Below, in pieces: positions 33,031 through 42,686 of a stretch of 64,000 bases of DNA (positions are counted from its first letter, which is position 1; each line of letters begins with the position of its first letter). The stretch lies in the NCBI RefSeq assembly GCF_008368715.1, contig NZ_SMRS01000004.1, positions 1 through 64,000 of the forward strand, written 5' to 3'. The notes under the pieces were generated by a model. It was given only the letters and a program-made list of their open reading frames with translations, did not search any database and was not told the DNA's origin. Position numbers and translations under genes: made by a program. Source of the stretch: Nitrincola tapanii. Its GTDB lineage: Bacteria > Pseudomonadota > Gammaproteobacteria > Pseudomonadales > Balneatricaceae.

Positions 33031-33096
33031 ACTTCATCTTCTGTCTATGAAATCAAAACAGCAGAGTGTACGGCATCGACTCAGAGAAACAAGGTT

Positions 33097-34011
33097 TCAG
33101 GCGCTCTTGATGCCGGAGAGATTGCGGAAGGTGATTTCACGGGCGGTATTAAGAAAATCGACCATGAACTCGGCATGGCGTTGTTCTTCACGTAGCGCCG
33201 CATAGAGAGTGCACCAGAGCCCCTTCTCACCGAGGGGGCGTGCCGCAATGTAGTCCCTTTCTAAATACTCGTGAATTGCCCAATTGGGCAAGGCCGAAAC
33301 GCCACGGCCACTGGCCACCAATTGCATGATCATCATCGTGAGTTCTGAGGTGCGAATCTGTTTCGGCTCTATGCCGACGGGATCGAGAAAACGGGTGAAA
33401 ACATCCAGGCGTGATTGTTCGACGGGATAGGTGATCAACGTTTCTTGTTTAAGATCTTGAGGTTGAACAAATTTACGTGCGACCAGTGGATGCTGGCGAC
33501 CCATGGCTAATACGGATTCATAGCTAAACAGAGGGATGTAATCGATGCCACTGCGTGGTTCGGGGTCGGAGGTGATGACCAGATCCAGATCACCGCGCGC
33601 CAGTGCGGGTAGGGGTTGGAAGCTAAAGCCGGTGGAAAGATCCATCTCCACTTCAGGCCAGTGCTGACGAAAATGGTCAATGGTCGGCATCAGCCAATCA
33701 AAACAGCTGTGACATTCAATACAGATATTCAAACGCCCGGCTTCACCCCCAGCGAGTCGGGCGATATCACGCTCGGCACTGCGGATCATTGGTAGGAGTT
33801 CATCGGCAAGCGTCAAGAGTCGTTGACCGGCGCTAGTAAAACAGATGGGTTTGGTTTTGCGAATAAATAAGGAGCAGTTCAGGCGGTCTTCCAGATCTTT
33901 GATCTGATGAGAGAGGGCTGATTGTGTCAGGTGAACACGTTCAGCGGCATCGACCAAGCTGCCTGCATCACGCAAGGCGGCTAGGGTTTTTAAATGACGA
34001 AGTTCAACCAT
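33097..34011 (-). CDS. metR: LysR-type regulator MetR
   Basis: A 304-residue LysR-family protein that follows MetR closely: LKTLAALRDAGSLVDAAERVHLTQSALSHQIKDLE (HTH at about 18-40), CIECHSCFDWLMPTIDHF, SGIDYIPLFSYE and PVEQSRLDVFTRFLDPVGI. MetR uses homocysteine as effector to activate methionine synthesis genes. No met gene is adjacent here, so its targets must lie elsewhere. Start at 34011 (MVELRHLKTL) matches the family. Confidence 0.9.
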   Translation of the reverse strand: MVELRHLKTLAALRDAGSLVDAAERVHLTQSALSHQIKDLEDRLNCSLFIRKTKPICFTSAGQRLLTLADELLPMIRSAERDIARLAGGEAGRLNICIECHSCFDWLMPTIDHFRQHWPEVEMDLSTGFSFQPLPALARGDLDLVITSDPEPRSGIDYIPLFSYESVLAMGRQHPLVARKFVQPQDLKQETLITYPVEQSRLDVFTRFLDPVGIEPKQIRTSELTMMIMQLVASGRGVSALPNWAIHEYLERDYIAARPLGEKGLWCTLYAALREEQRHAEFMVDFLNTAREITFRNLSGIKSA

Positions 34012-34060
34012 AGACCTCTCCGTTGCGCGCGTATGTCGGCTCGGTTCATGCCAATGACCC

Positions 34061-34086
34061 CAGAGCGTTACACTGGGAACGCTCTG
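34061..34086. repeat. 9-bp hairpin between argF and metR
   Basis: CAGAGCGTT (34061-34069) is mirrored at 34078-34086 around 8 nt. It lies 28 bp after the argF stop on the minus strand and is probably its terminator, although no T-run follows. Confidence 0.45.
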
Positions 34087-34113
34087 AAGTATAACGACTG
34101 CTTGGCATTTGCT

Positions 34114-35034
34114 CTAGCGGCGAATGATCAGATCTTGCAGTAAAAACTCGATGAGCGCTTTCTGTGCGTGTAAACGGTTTTCGGCTTCAGGGAAGCAAAC
34201 ACAACGTGGATCATCCAGCATATCTTCGCTGACCTCTTCACCACGATGTGCAGGCAGGCAATGCATAAACAGAGCGTCTTGGGTGGCGAGGTCCATCAGC
34301 GCGGGGCTGACTTGGTAGCCACGGAATTCACGAATACGCTCGCGCTGTTCTTTTTCCTGCCCCATAGACGCCCAGACATCCGTCACGACCAGATCGGCCT
34401 GGCGCACGGCTTCTTCCGGGCTTTCAACCAGGCTGACACGATCGGCATTACGCGCGACCAGATCGGCGCGGGGTTCAAACCCTTCAGGGCACGCGATGTT
34501 GAGGCGGAAATCAAACTGACGCGCGGCGTTGATGTAGGAGTGGCACATATTGTTACCATCACCGACCCAAGCAACCGTTTTACCCTGAATGCTGCCACGC
34601 AGCTCTTGGAAGGTCTGCATATCGGCTAACAGTTGGCAGGGGTGAAAGTCATCCGTCAGGGCGTTGATGACGGGCACGCTGGAGTGAGCGGCAAAGGTTT
34701 CCACGGTGCTATGGCTGAAGGTGCGAATCATCACGATGTCAACCATGGAAGAGATCACGCGTGCACTGTCTTCAATGGGTTCCCCGCGCCCTAGCTGGGT
34801 GTCGCGTGGAGAAAGAAACATGGCGTGACCGCCAAACTGTGCCATACCGGCTTCAAAGGAGACGCGGGTGCGTGTAGACGCCTTTTCAAAAATCATGGCC
34901 ATGACACGATTTTTAAAAGGTTCGTAGACTTCACCGGCATTGCGCATCGCTTTCAATTGAATTGCACGTTGCAAGAGTTGTTGAAGTTCAGCCGGAGTGA
35001 AATCCAACAACGTCAGAAAATGTCTTGTACTCAT
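34114..35034 (-). CDS. argF: Ornithine carbamoyltransferase
   Basis: A 306-residue transcarbamylase with the carbamoyl-phosphate loop STRTR (in [15 protein letters not shown]), the HPCQLLAD block and [10 protein letters not shown], which contains the ornithine-site Cys. It makes citrulline from ornithine in arginine synthesis. It follows argD on the same strand. No Shine-Dalgarno is evident; instead an 8-bp G+C-rich hairpin (35043-35061) ends 9 nt before the ATG, which may limit read-through or translation. Confidence 0.96.
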   Translation of the reverse strand: MSTRHFLTLLDFTPAELQQLLQRAIQLKAMRNAGEVYEPFKNRVMAMIFEKASTRTRVSFEAGMAQFGGHAMFLSPRDTQLGRGEPIEDSARVISSMVDIVMIRTFSHSTVETFAAHSSVPVINALTDDFHPCQLLADMQTFQELRGSIQGKTVAWVGDGNNMCHSYINAARQFDFRLNIACPEGFEPRADLVARNADRVSLVESPEEAVRQADLVVTDVWASMGQEKEQRERIREFRGYQVSPALMDLATQDALFMHCLPAHRGEEVSEDMLDDPRCVCFPEAENRLHAQKALIEFLLQDLIIRR

Positions 35035-35042
35035 AATTTAAG

Positions 35043-35061
35043 CCGGCTGCAGAGCAGCCGG
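35043..35061 (-). promoter_or_regulatory. Hairpin between argD and argF
   Basis: CCGGCTGC (35043-35050) pairs with GCAGCCGG (35054-35061) around three bases, just before the argF ATG. Only a weak T-containing stretch follows (CTTAAATT), so partial termination or translational control are both possible. Confidence 0.45.
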
Positions 35062-35098
35062 TTCCAGAGGTCAATAATTGTCAGAGGGTGTTCCGGGA

Positions 35099-36292
35099 TC
35101 ACTGATCCTGTTCGACACCGGCATAGATCCGGATGAGTCGGGAAACCGTGTTAACCATGAGGTCGGCCTCGTTCTGGCTCATGATTAGCGGAGGTAACAG
35201 ACGCACCACGCGACCGCCTCCGGTGATGTTCAGCAGGACACCTTTTACCTTGGCTAAAACGGCCAGTTCGGTGCCTGCTTCACGCAGCTCGATTCCAATC
35301 ATCAAGCCTTGACCGCGAACTTCTTTGACCAGCTCAACATCGGCCAGCTGAATACGGAAGCTGTCCATGATGTACTGGCCTAATGAAGCCGCATGTTCAC
35401 ATAATTTATCCTGCTCTAACGTGTTCATCACGGCCAGAGCGGTGGCGCATGCCAGAGGGTTACCTCCGAAAGTTGTGCCGTGGTTACCCGGGCCAAAGAC
35501 TTCAGCTGCTACACCGCGGGCCAAACAGGCTCCGATCGGGAAACCATTGCCTAAGCCTTTTGCGGTCGTCACAACATCCGGCATGATATCAGTGTGCTGA
35601 TACGCAAAGTAACGACCGGTACGACCATTGCCGGTTTGTACTTCATCCAGCATCAATAGCCAACCTTTTTCGTCACAGATTTGACGTAACGCTTCTAAGT
35701 AACCGGGTTTGGGTACATGAATGCCGCCTTCACCCTGAATCGGTTCGACAAAAATAGCAACAATATCGGGGTTGTTGGCAGCGATCTGGCGGATGGCTTC
35801 AAGATCATCAAAGGGTGCACGCACAAAACCACTGACTAGAGGTTCAAAACCCGCCTGAATGGCACGGTTTCCGGTGGCGCTCAGCGTGGCCAGAGTACGA
35901 CCATGGAAGGAGTTTTCCATCACAATAATCGCCGGTTTGTCTATGCCACGGTTATGACCATGACGTCTCGCGAGCTTGATTGCCGCTTCGTTTGCTTCTG
36001 CACCCGAGTTGCAAATAAAGCTGTTATCCATGCCGGACACTTCGTGCAGTTTGGCGGCCAGTTCTTGTTGCAGAGGAATGGTATAGAGGTTAGAGCAATG
36101 CATCAGTTTGCCGGCCTGCTCGCAGATGGCGCGTGTCACGGTAGGATGAGCGTGACCTAAACCTGTCACCGCAATACCACTGAGAGCATCCAGATACCTG
36201 TTGCCATCAGTGTCATAAAGCCAAGCACCTTCACCGTAAGCAAAGGCTACGGAGAGGCGATTATATGTGTTCATCAGAGGTGGCATTGCCAT
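35099..36292 (-). CDS. argD: Acetylornithine aminotransferase
   Basis: A 397-residue class III PLP aminotransferase. The PLP lysine is in TTAKGLGNGFP; LMLDEVQTGNGRTG carries the Asp that contacts the pyridine nitrogen; NSGAEANEAAIKLAR binds the cofactor phosphate. It forms N-acetylornithine in arginine synthesis. The frame is open to 36388, but Met 36292 has a GGGAGAG site 7 nt upstream and matches ArgD proteins. Placing the start here leaves a terminator-like hairpin in the 5' leader. It is followed by argF after 64 bp. Confidence 0.95.
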   Translation of the reverse strand: MAMPPLMNTYNRLSVAFAYGEGAWLYDTDGNRYLDALSGIAVTGLGHAHPTVTRAICEQAGKLMHCSNLYTIPLQQELAAKLHEVSGMDNSFICNSGAEANEAAIKLARRHGHNRGIDKPAIIVMENSFHGRTLATLSATGNRAIQAGFEPLVSGFVRAPFDDLEAIRQIAANNPDIVAIFVEPIQGEGGIHVPKPGYLEALRQICDEKGWLLMLDEVQTGNGRTGRYFAYQHTDIMPDVVTTAKGLGNGFPIGACLARGVAAEVFGPGNHGTTFGGNPLACATALAVMNTLEQDKLCEHAASLGQYIMDSFRIQLADVELVKEVRGQGLMIGIELREAGTELAVLAKVKGVLLNITGGGRVVRLLPPLIMSQNEADLMVNTVSRLIRIYAGVEQDQ

Positions 36293-36314
36293 GCTGCTTC
36301 TCTCCCTACAACGC

Positions 36315-36335
36315 AAAAAGGCAGCCAGAGCTGCC
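36315..36335 (-). terminator. Terminator-like hairpin in the argD leader
   Basis: On the minus strand GGCAGC, TCTG, GCTGCC (36335-36320) is followed directly by five T (36319-36315), and the argD start is only 22 bp further on. A start-to-stop frame of 14 codons (ATG near 36400) precedes it. The wider gap 36293-36594 otherwise holds only the divergent argD/grxD promoters, which I cannot place exactly. Confidence 0.5.
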
Positions 36336-36594
36336 AGAAAAGGGGTCATTCTAGGGACTGTCTGTGGGTTTGGCAATGCTTTCTTCACGGCTCATTTGCA
36401 GGTCGGGTTCGTGGCTCAGGTGCGTGGTTCAGATGCACGGCCGTGGCTTGCCGGTTTGTCTTTTTCTTTTGGCGCGGAGCTTTTCAAGTTTTTCGCAGAT
36501 TTTTCAGGTTTTCAGGTATCTGACCTTTTTGCTAGGGTATGTTAAACTGCGTCGCACGTTTTTTATCAACCCCGAATAATCTAAAGGTACTTCA

Positions 36595-36933
36595 ATGAGC
36601 GTTGTGGATGTCATTAAAGAGCAGATTGAATCCAATCCCATTCTTCTCTACATGAAAGGTACGCCGCGTTTCCCACAGTGCGGTTTTTCATCGCGCGCGA
36701 CTGAAGCTTTGATGGCCTGTGGTGAGCGTTTTGCATTTGTGAATATTTTGGAACATCCGGATATTCGTGCCGAACTGCCTAAGTATGCGAATTGGCCGAC
36801 TTTTCCACAGTTGTGGGTGAATGGAGAGCTGGTGGGTGGTTGCGACATTATCTGTGAAATGGCGGCAACCGGTGAGCTGGAAACCCTGATCAAAGCTGCG
36901 GCGGCTGCCGCGGGCGAGGCGGGCGCTGAGTAA
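36595..36933 (+). CDS. grxD: Monothiol glutaredoxin, Grx4 type
   Basis: A 112-residue monothiol glutaredoxin with the CGFS active site (PQCGFSSRATEAL), MKGTPRFP before it and WPTFPQLWVNGELVGGCDI after it, which form the glutathione site. Proteins of this class bind a [2Fe-2S] cluster at the CGFS Cys with glutathione and pass it to iron-sulfur targets. The alanine-rich tail (KAAAAAAGEAGAE) is unstructured. It is a single gene, divergent from argD and ended by a strong terminator. Confidence 0.96.
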   Translation: MSVVDVIKEQIESNPILLYMKGTPRFPQCGFSSRATEALMACGERFAFVNILEHPDIRAELPKYANWPTFPQLWVNGELVGGCDIICEMAATGELETLIKAAAAAAGEAGAE

Positions 36934-36945
36934 TTCCGGCGCGAC

Positions 36946-36976
36946 ACACCTGGCAAGCTCTGCTGCCAGGTGTTTT
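36946..36976. terminator. Terminator between grxD and rnt
   Basis: ACACCTGGCA (36946-36955) pairs perfectly with TGCCAGGTGT (36964-36973), followed by TTT. The 10-bp stem lies between convergent genes. Confidence 0.8.
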
Positions 36977-36981
36977 GCCCA

Positions 36982-37626
36982 CTAGCGTGCCGCCATAATC
37001 CAATCCCAACCGCCAAGATCCTTCCAGCGATTCACCACTAAGCAGAAGAGTTCTGCTGTCTTCTCGGTATCGTAGATCGCGGAGTGTGCCTGACGCGCAT
37101 CAAACTCTATCCCTGCCACTTCACAGGCCTTGGCCAGAACGGTTTGGCCGCAGGCTAATCCACCCAAGGTCGCCGTATCAAAGGTGGAAAAGGGGTGGAA
37201 GGGGTTGCGCTTGATCTGATTGCGTTCCGCTGCCTGACACACAAAACTGTGATCGAACGAGGCATTGTGTCCAACTAGGATGGCGCGTTTGCAGCCGTTG
37301 GCTTTAATCGCTTTACGGATAGGTTTAAAAATACTTTCCAGTGCCGTGGTTTCATCTTGCGCGGCACGTAAAGGGTTCCAAGGATCTATCCCGGTAAAAG
37401 CCAGTGCTGATTTCTCAAGATTAGCGCCTTCAAAGGGCAGGATATTGGCGCTGAAGGTTTGATCTGTGTGTAGATAACCTTCCTCATCCATCACCAGGGT
37501 AACGGCGGCAATTTCCAAAAGTGCATCGGTGTGAGGGTTAAAGCCGGCCGTTTCGACATCCACGACAACCGGTAGATAACCTCGAAAACGTTCCGCCATG
37601 AGAGTTTTAGCTGATGACTGTGACAA
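36982..37626 (-). CDS. rnt: Ribonuclease T
   Basis: A 214-residue DEDD-family 3'-5' exoribonuclease. The acidic active-site residues appear in [30 protein letters not shown] and [14 protein letters not shown]. It trims the 3' ends of tRNA and other stable RNAs and acts as a dimer. I accept the TTG start at 37626 because AAGGA stands at the right distance; the ATG nine codons later has no ribosome site. It is divergent from the MotY-like gene; in Pseudomonas, rnt, pyrC and motY are neighbours, and pyrC is absent here. Confidence 0.95.
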   Translation of the reverse strand: MSQSSAKTLMAERFRGYLPVVVDVETAGFNPHTDALLEIAAVTLVMDEEGYLHTDQTFSANILPFEGANLEKSALAFTGIDPWNPLRAAQDETTALESIFKPIRKAIKANGCKRAILVGHNASFDHSFVCQAAERNQIKRNPFHPFSTFDTATLGGLACGQTVLAKACEVAGIEFDARQAHSAIYDTEKTAELFCLVVNRWKDLGGWDWIMAAR

Positions 37627-37777
37627 AAAAAATCCTTACTCTAGGGTGAAAACCTACCGTTATTCTATCAGTGACGGTCTTTGAAGCAAACGTGGGGCGT
37701 TTGATCTGCCGCACTCAAGCGAAACGGTTTCTGGCCGATAGGCTTTAAGTACTTAGTCTTCAGGATGTCTGACGCGC

Positions 37778-38644
37778 TTGATAAAACATCTTTTTCTTCG
37801 ACTTCTTTTACCCTGTGTGTTGCTACAGAGTCTATCTCTGTCGGTTGCAGCGGTTGTTTTTCGTGCTGAAATCGATCAGTCACGTTGGGATACAGAGATG
37901 TCACCGTTTATCTGTCGGCTGAGTCAAACGATCCCGCGCTTTGGTGAAGCTGTGTTTCATCACGAAGCAGGTGAGCCTTTGGCATTTCACCTTCTGCCCA
38001 CGCATAGCCAGCAGTTAAGTGGTCCTTTGTTGCTGGTGGCGGAGGCTGCACCCTGGCAACCTGGGCGCGCGCCTCAGGTCATCGGTGAAGTCCGTAGTCA
38101 ATCCGGTCAGGTTGAAGTGCCGAGTGCGCAAGCGATCCAGATGCTGGCGGCGTTACAAAAAGGCTTACTTCCCACGTTTAGTGCGGGGCGTTGGTTTGGC
38201 ACCCCCGAAGCGCTGAGTATTAGTATTTCGTCGGTCAACTTTCAATCGGCCTATGAAGATTATCTCGCCTGTGTGGCGCAGCTGCTGCCAGTGAATTACC
38301 GTCAGGTGGCACGTACAGCGGTACTTTTCCCTTCTGCTGAATATCGACTGTCCGATGCCACGCGTGAGCGTCTGGATTTGATCGCCTTGTATGTCAAAAC
38401 TGATGAGTCAGTCCAACAGATTTTTGTAGACGGTCATTCGGATAATGTCGGGCGTCGTTTGTTAAATCGTGATCTCTCTATGCGACGAGCTGAGGAAGTC
38501 ACTCGTTATCTGGTGTCCTTAGGGATAGATGAAGAGATGATCGTGACTCGTTATCATGGTGATCGTTATCCGGTGGTACCGAACAACACGGCAGAAAATC
38601 GTACTCGAAATCGTCGTGTGACGATTCGTTTAGAGCGTGAATAG
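37778..38644 (+). CDS. motY: MotY-like OmpA-family protein (flagellar T-ring type)
   Basis: A 288-residue secreted protein: hydrophobic signal peptide (cut near residue 25), a MotY-type N-terminal domain (SPFICRLSQTIPRFGEAVF, 42-60) and a C-terminal OmpA peptidoglycan-binding domain (VDGHSDNVGRRLLNRDLSMRRAEEVTRYL and NRRVTIRLE). MotY surrounds sodium- or PomAB-type flagellar motors and anchors the stator. Position beside rnt and argG matches motY in P. aeruginosa. The only start that keeps the signal peptide is TTG at 37778; AGGA lies 12 nt upstream, slightly far. Confidence 0.82.
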   Translation: MIKHLFLRLLLPCVLLQSLSLSVAAVVFRAEIDQSRWDTEMSPFICRLSQTIPRFGEAVFHHEAGEPLAFHLLPTHSQQLSGPLLLVAEAAPWQPGRAPQVIGEVRSQSGQVEVPSAQAIQMLAALQKGLLPTFSAGRWFGTPEALSISISSVNFQSAYEDYLACVAQLLPVNYRQVARTAVLFPSAEYRLSDATRERLDLIALYVKTDESVQQIFVDGHSDNVGRRLLNRDLSMRRAEEVTRYLVSLGIDEEMIVTRYHGDRYPVVPNNTAENRTRNRRVTIRLERE

Positions 38645-38744
38645 CCGCCGGGTATGCGTTTCTGCTAAACTTTCGCCCTTGGTTTTTTAGCCTGTGTGCC
38701 GCTGCCCGCGGTGGGTAGCCGGTTTCAGTCATCTGGAGCATGAA

Positions 38745-39968
38745 ATGTCCGAAATTAAAAAGGTCGTGCTGGCCTATTCCGGCGGCCTCGATACCTCTGT
38801 CATTGTTCGTTGGTTACAAGATACCTATCAGTGTGAAGTGGTCACCTTTACCGCCGATATCGGTCAGGGTGAAGAGGTGGAGCCTGCCCGCGCTAAGGCT
38901 GAAGCCCTCGGTGTCAAAGAGATTTATATCGAAGATCTACGTGAAGAGTTTGTCCGTGACTTCGTTTTCCCGATGTTCCGTGCTAACACCATCTATGAAG
39001 GTGAGTATTTGCTGGGAACCTCGATTGCACGTCCTTTGATTGCCAAGCGTTTGATCGAAATTGCCAATGAAACGGGCGCTGATGCGATTTCTCATGGTGC
39101 CACCGGTAAGGGTAATGATCAGGTACGCTTTGAGTTGGGTGCCTATGCTTTAAAACCCGGTGTGAAAGTGATTGCACCTTGGCGTGAGTGGGATCTGACG
39201 TCACGTGAGAAACTGATGCAGTATTGCGAAGAGCGCAATATTCCAGTGGATTTCAGCAACAAGAAAAAGAAATCCCCTTATTCTATGGATGCCAACCTGC
39301 TGCATATCTCCTATGAAGGCGGTGTGTTGGAAGAGCCTTGGGCGGAAGCTGAAGAGGATATGTGGCGTTGGAGTGTCAGCCCTGAGCAGGCACCCGATCA
39401 GGCCACTTACATCGAGCTGACCTACGAGAAGGGTGATATCGTTGCGATCAATGGTGAGCGCATGAGCCCAGCGACGGTGCTGGAGACCCTGAATAAGTTG
39501 GGTGGCGAAAACGGTATTGGTCGTTTGGATATCGTTGAGAACCGTTTTGTCGGCATGAAGTCACGCGGTTGTTATGAAACCCCGGGCGGAACCATCATGT
39601 TGCGTGCGCATCGTGCGATTGAATCCATCACCTTAGACCGTGAAGTGGCGCATCTAAAAGATGAGTTGATGCCACGCTATGCTAAGCTGATTTATAACGG
39701 CTTCTGGTGGTCAGAAGAGCGTAAAATGTTGCAGCAGATGATCGATTTCAGCCAGCGCCATGTAAATGGTGAAGTGCGTCTGAAGCTGTACAAAGGCAAT
39801 GTGATCCTTGTGGGTCGTCGCTCCAGTAATAGCCTGTTTGATGAAAGTATTGCAACCTTCGAAGATGATGCAGGTTCATACAATCAGAAGGATGCCGAGG
39901 GCTTCATCAAATTGAATGCTCTACGCATGCGCATTGCAGCCAGCAAAGGGCGCAAGCTGATCGATTGA
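38745..39968 (+). CDS. argG: Argininosuccinate synthase
   Basis: A 407-residue enzyme with the ATP pyrophosphatase loop AYSGGLDTS at 9-17, [15 protein letters not shown] at about 117 and [15 protein letters not shown]. It joins citrulline and aspartate with ATP hydrolysis to AMP, the step after argF. Met 38745 ([14 protein letters not shown]) has GGAG 8 nt upstream; an ATG 5 bases earlier is in another frame. A GGCAGAGG/CCTCTGCC hairpin lies 21 bp after the stop. Confidence 0.97.
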   Translation: MSEIKKVVLAYSGGLDTSVIVRWLQDTYQCEVVTFTADIGQGEEVEPARAKAEALGVKEIYIEDLREEFVRDFVFPMFRANTIYEGEYLLGTSIARPLIAKRLIEIANETGADAISHGATGKGNDQVRFELGAYALKPGVKVIAPWREWDLTSREKLMQYCEERNIPVDFSNKKKKSPYSMDANLLHISYEGGVLEEPWAEAEEDMWRWSVSPEQAPDQATYIELTYEKGDIVAINGERMSPATVLETLNKLGGENGIGRLDIVENRFVGMKSRGCYETPGGTIMLRAHRAIESITLDREVAHLKDELMPRYAKLIYNGFWWSEERKMLQQMIDFSQRHVNGEVRLKLYKGNVILVGRRSSNSLFDESIATFEDDAGSYNQKDAEGFIKLNALRMRIAASKGRKLID

Positions 39969-39988
39969 TCACTGGCGTTGCAGTCACC

Positions 39989-40008
39989 GGCAGAGGGTCT
40001 CCTCTGCC
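39989..40008 (+). terminator. Weak terminator-like hairpin after argG
   Basis: GGCAGAGG (39989-39996) pairs with CCTCTGCC (40001-40008) around GTCT. There is no T-run, so read-through into the downstream gene is likely. Confidence 0.35.
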
Positions 40009-40023
40009 TCATAAGACCGGATT

Positions 40024-41598
40024 ATGGCGAGCCAATTCTCAGAGCTGTCGGTACTGATTGTTGAAAAAAACCTAGAGGATCTGGATCTGCTCCGGCAGAT
40101 GTTGAATGCTCTGGGTTTTACCTCCATCCAGGTCGCCTCTTCAGTCAATATGGCGGTCAGCCTCTTACAAGAGATTTCGGTCGATCTCTGTTTTCTGGTT
40201 TATGATTTAGGTCCGCAGGATAAAAATGGTCTGCAGGTGATGCAGGAACTGCGTGCCGCTGGGCGGCGTTTATATTCGACTAGTTTTTTGCTGGTGGTTG
40301 ATCCAGAACGCTCACGTCTACTCTTGGGTTCGCCCGAACATGCGCCAGATGCCTATATCTCCAAGCCTTATGATCAAGCTCGATTACGAACCCAGTTGGA
40401 AAAGCTCCAGCGTCTTAAGCAGGTACTCTCTCCGGTTGAACGTTTAATCGATGAGCGCCGTTGGCAAGAGGCCTTGGATCAATGTCAGCGTATTCAGCAG
40501 CAGTTTCCCGCCTTGAATGTGATGCTGATGCGTTTACGTGGCTTGATTTTACTGGAGCTGGAGAGTTTTGCTGAGGCGCGGGATCTATTTGAGCAGATTG
40601 CCAGAGTTCAAGATAAACCCTGGGTGAGGGTGGCGATTGGAATTGCCAGTTACCATCTGGCGGATTATCCGCGTGCGCGGCGTGAATTTACCCAGGTGAT
40701 TGATGAACAACAGGTGTGTACAGAAGCCTTCACCTGGTTGGCGCGTTTGCATTGGATTCTCGGTGAACGTAATCAAGCGATCACACTTTTACGTAAAGCG
40801 GTGATGTTGCAACCGACAGTGCCCTTGTTGCATGCCGAGCTGGCTAACCGTGCCGCGATGTCGAATGAGTTACGCTTGGCGATGGAGGGGTTTCGCCAAG
40901 CGGTCAACTATGCGCGTTACTCGGCCTTTCAACACCCCGATTATTATTTTGGTTGGGTGCGTGTTTTACAGCAACAGATGGTGCAGAACTCAGGTCAGCA
41001 ACCGGCCTTGGTAGAGGAAGCGGTGAGGGCATTAGAGAGTGCCGTACATGACTTTCTTGATGATCCGCAAATTCGTTTTCGCTCGCGTCTTATGGCATCT
41101 GAAATTTATCGTGCGCATGCGGAAGAGAAAAAAGCCGATTTTGCGGCACGTGATGCAATTGATCAGTTTTCGCGTTTAAATTTGGATGCGCAGCTTACAC
41201 TTTTGGATCTGTTGGTCGATGGTTTAGATGCGAGCGTGATGGCCGATCAAGCGTTGAACTGGCGCGAGTCTGTGTCCAAACAGATGTCGAGTGTGGAGTG
41301 GGGCCGTGAAAATCTGAAAGGCATGTTGTCTTTTCGCAAAAAAGATGTGGATGAGGCTTTTCGGCAGTTTGAATTGGCTTGGTTAGCGGAACCGGGAAAT
41401 CCGGGGGTTGGGTTGAATTTATTGCAAGCCGGCGTTGAGCTTTTGCGCCGTGAGCCCGACAATTCGGTTTTGCTGCGGCGTTGTGCAGAAGTGATTACAT
41501 CGACGCAATATGGCGTGATGAGTCGGCGGCAACAGCAGCGCTATCAAGTGCTTTACCAGCGTTTCAACGAATTGGTAAGCCCCGCCGAGATTGCATAA
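40024..41598 (+). CDS. Degenerate response-regulator receiver fused to TPR repeats
   Basis: A 524-residue protein. Residues 8-125 have the receiver fold: Asp61 in LVYDLGPQDKNGL is at the phosphoacceptor site and Lys114 in SKPYD is conserved, but the acidic pair near the start is replaced by Glu-Lys (LIVEKNLED). Residues 135-510 are helical with TPR-like units (LIDERRWQEALDQCQRIQQQFP, ALNVMLMRLRGLILLELESFAEARDLFEQI). There is no DNA-binding or enzymatic output domain, so it probably acts as a scaffold. Similar receiver-TPR proteins occur in Vibrio and Shewanella. It ends 47 bp before the mevalonate operon and may be read into it. Confidence 0.75.
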   Translation: MASQFSELSVLIVEKNLEDLDLLRQMLNALGFTSIQVASSVNMAVSLLQEISVDLCFLVYDLGPQDKNGLQVMQELRAAGRRLYSTSFLLVVDPERSRLLLGSPEHAPDAYISKPYDQARLRTQLEKLQRLKQVLSPVERLIDERRWQEALDQCQRIQQQFPALNVMLMRLRGLILLELESFAEARDLFEQIARVQDKPWVRVAIGIASYHLADYPRARREFTQVIDEQQVCTEAFTWLARLHWILGERNQAITLLRKAVMLQPTVPLLHAELANRAAMSNELRLAMEGFRQAVNYARYSAFQHPDYYFGWVRVLQQQMVQNSGQQPALVEEAVRALESAVHDFLDDPQIRFRSRLMASEIYRAHAEEKKADFAARDAIDQFSRLNLDAQLTLLDLLVDGLDASVMADQALNWRESVSKQMSSVEWGRENLKGMLSFRKKDVDEAFRQFELAWLAEPGNPGVGLNLLQAGVELLRREPDNSVLLRRCAEVITSTQYGVMSRRQQQRYQVLYQRFNELVSPAEIA

Positions 41599-41645
41599 GC
41601 CTTGGCAGGTGGCTAAAATTTCGCGTTTTCGCGGCTCAGGACCCT

Positions 41646-42686
41646 ATGAAATCTCACAAGATTCTTCAGGCTCCGATACCCATGCGTTGGGTCGGACCTC
41701 TGCATATTACTGGTCAAACACTGAGTGAGAAAATCAGTGTGCCTTTGGCTACCTACGAAACACCCTTGTGGCATTCAGTCGGACGCGGAGCGCGTGTCTC
41801 GGCACTGACAGAAAAAGGGATCGTCACTCAGGTGATTGATGAGCGTATGACCCGCTCGGTGTTGCTGGAAGCTGAAGACGCCTGGGCGGCACATCAAGCG
41901 GTGGAAGCGATTAAAGCACGTTTGCCGGAGTTGAATCAGGTGGTCGCGGCCAGTAGTCGTTTTGCGCGTTTGATCGACATGCACAGCCAAATTGTGGCCA
42001 ATCTGATCTATTTGCGTCTGGAATTCACAACCGGCGACGCATCGGGGCACAACATGGTGACTCATGCGGCCGATCGGCTTTTGCCTTGGATACTAGAGCA
42101 GTATCCACAGCTGCGTTACTCCTCCATCTCAGCTAATTATTGCTCCGATAAAAAGGCGACGGCGGTCAATGGCATTCTCGGACGCGGAAAATATGTGATC
42201 AGTGAGCTGACATTGTCGCGTGATCTCTGTGCGCGTAAGCTCAATACAACGCCGGAGAAGGTGGTTGATCTCAATATTAAAAAGAATTTGATCGGCACCC
42301 TTTTGGCCGGTGGGGTGCGCAGTGCGAATGCGCACTATGCCAATATGTTGCTCGCCTTTTATCTGGCCACGGGCCAGGATGCTGCCAATATTATCGAAGG
42401 TTCACAAGGCGTGGTGCATGCCGAGGTGCGCGGTGATGATCTTTATTTCTCCTGTACGCTGCCGAACCTGATTGTGGGGAGTGTAGGGAATGGTAAAGGC
42501 ATTGCTTTTGTGGAAGAAAATCTCCGCCGCCTTGGATGCTTAGACGCCCGTGAGCCGGGCGCCAATGCCCGACGCTTAGCGGCCATCTGTGGCGCTACCG
42601 TGCTCTGTGGCGAGTTATCCTTGTTGGCAGCGCAGACCAATCCGGGTGAATTGATGGATGCACATCTGAGATTGGAGCGCTCATGA
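41646..42686 (+). CDS. Hydroxymethylglutaryl-CoA reductase
   Basis: A 346-residue enzyme. Catalytic residues can be placed: Glu in LATYETPL, Lys in NYCSDKKATA, Asp in ATGQDAAN and His near the end in DAHLRLER. The nicotinamide site reads TGDASGHNMV, where eukaryotic enzymes have GDAMGMNM. It reduces HMG-CoA to mevalonate with NAD(P)H. The frame opens at 41481 inside the previous gene; Met 41646 has AGGA 4-5 nt upstream and begins at the conserved PMRWVGPL region. Its stop overlaps the next start by four bases (ATGA). It leads the mevalonate operon. Class assignment from memory is uncertain. Confidence 0.9.
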   Translation: MKSHKILQAPIPMRWVGPLHITGQTLSEKISVPLATYETPLWHSVGRGARVSALTEKGIVTQVIDERMTRSVLLEAEDAWAAHQAVEAIKARLPELNQVVAASSRFARLIDMHSQIVANLIYLRLEFTTGDASGHNMVTHAADRLLPWILEQYPQLRYSSISANYCSDKKATAVNGILGRGKYVISELTLSRDLCARKLNTTPEKVVDLNIKKNLIGTLLAGGVRSANAHYANMLLAFYLATGQDAANIIEGSQGVVHAEVRGDDLYFSCTLPNLIVGSVGNGKGIAFVEENLRRLGCLDAREPGANARRLAAICGATVLCGELSLLAAQTNPGELMDAHLRLERS

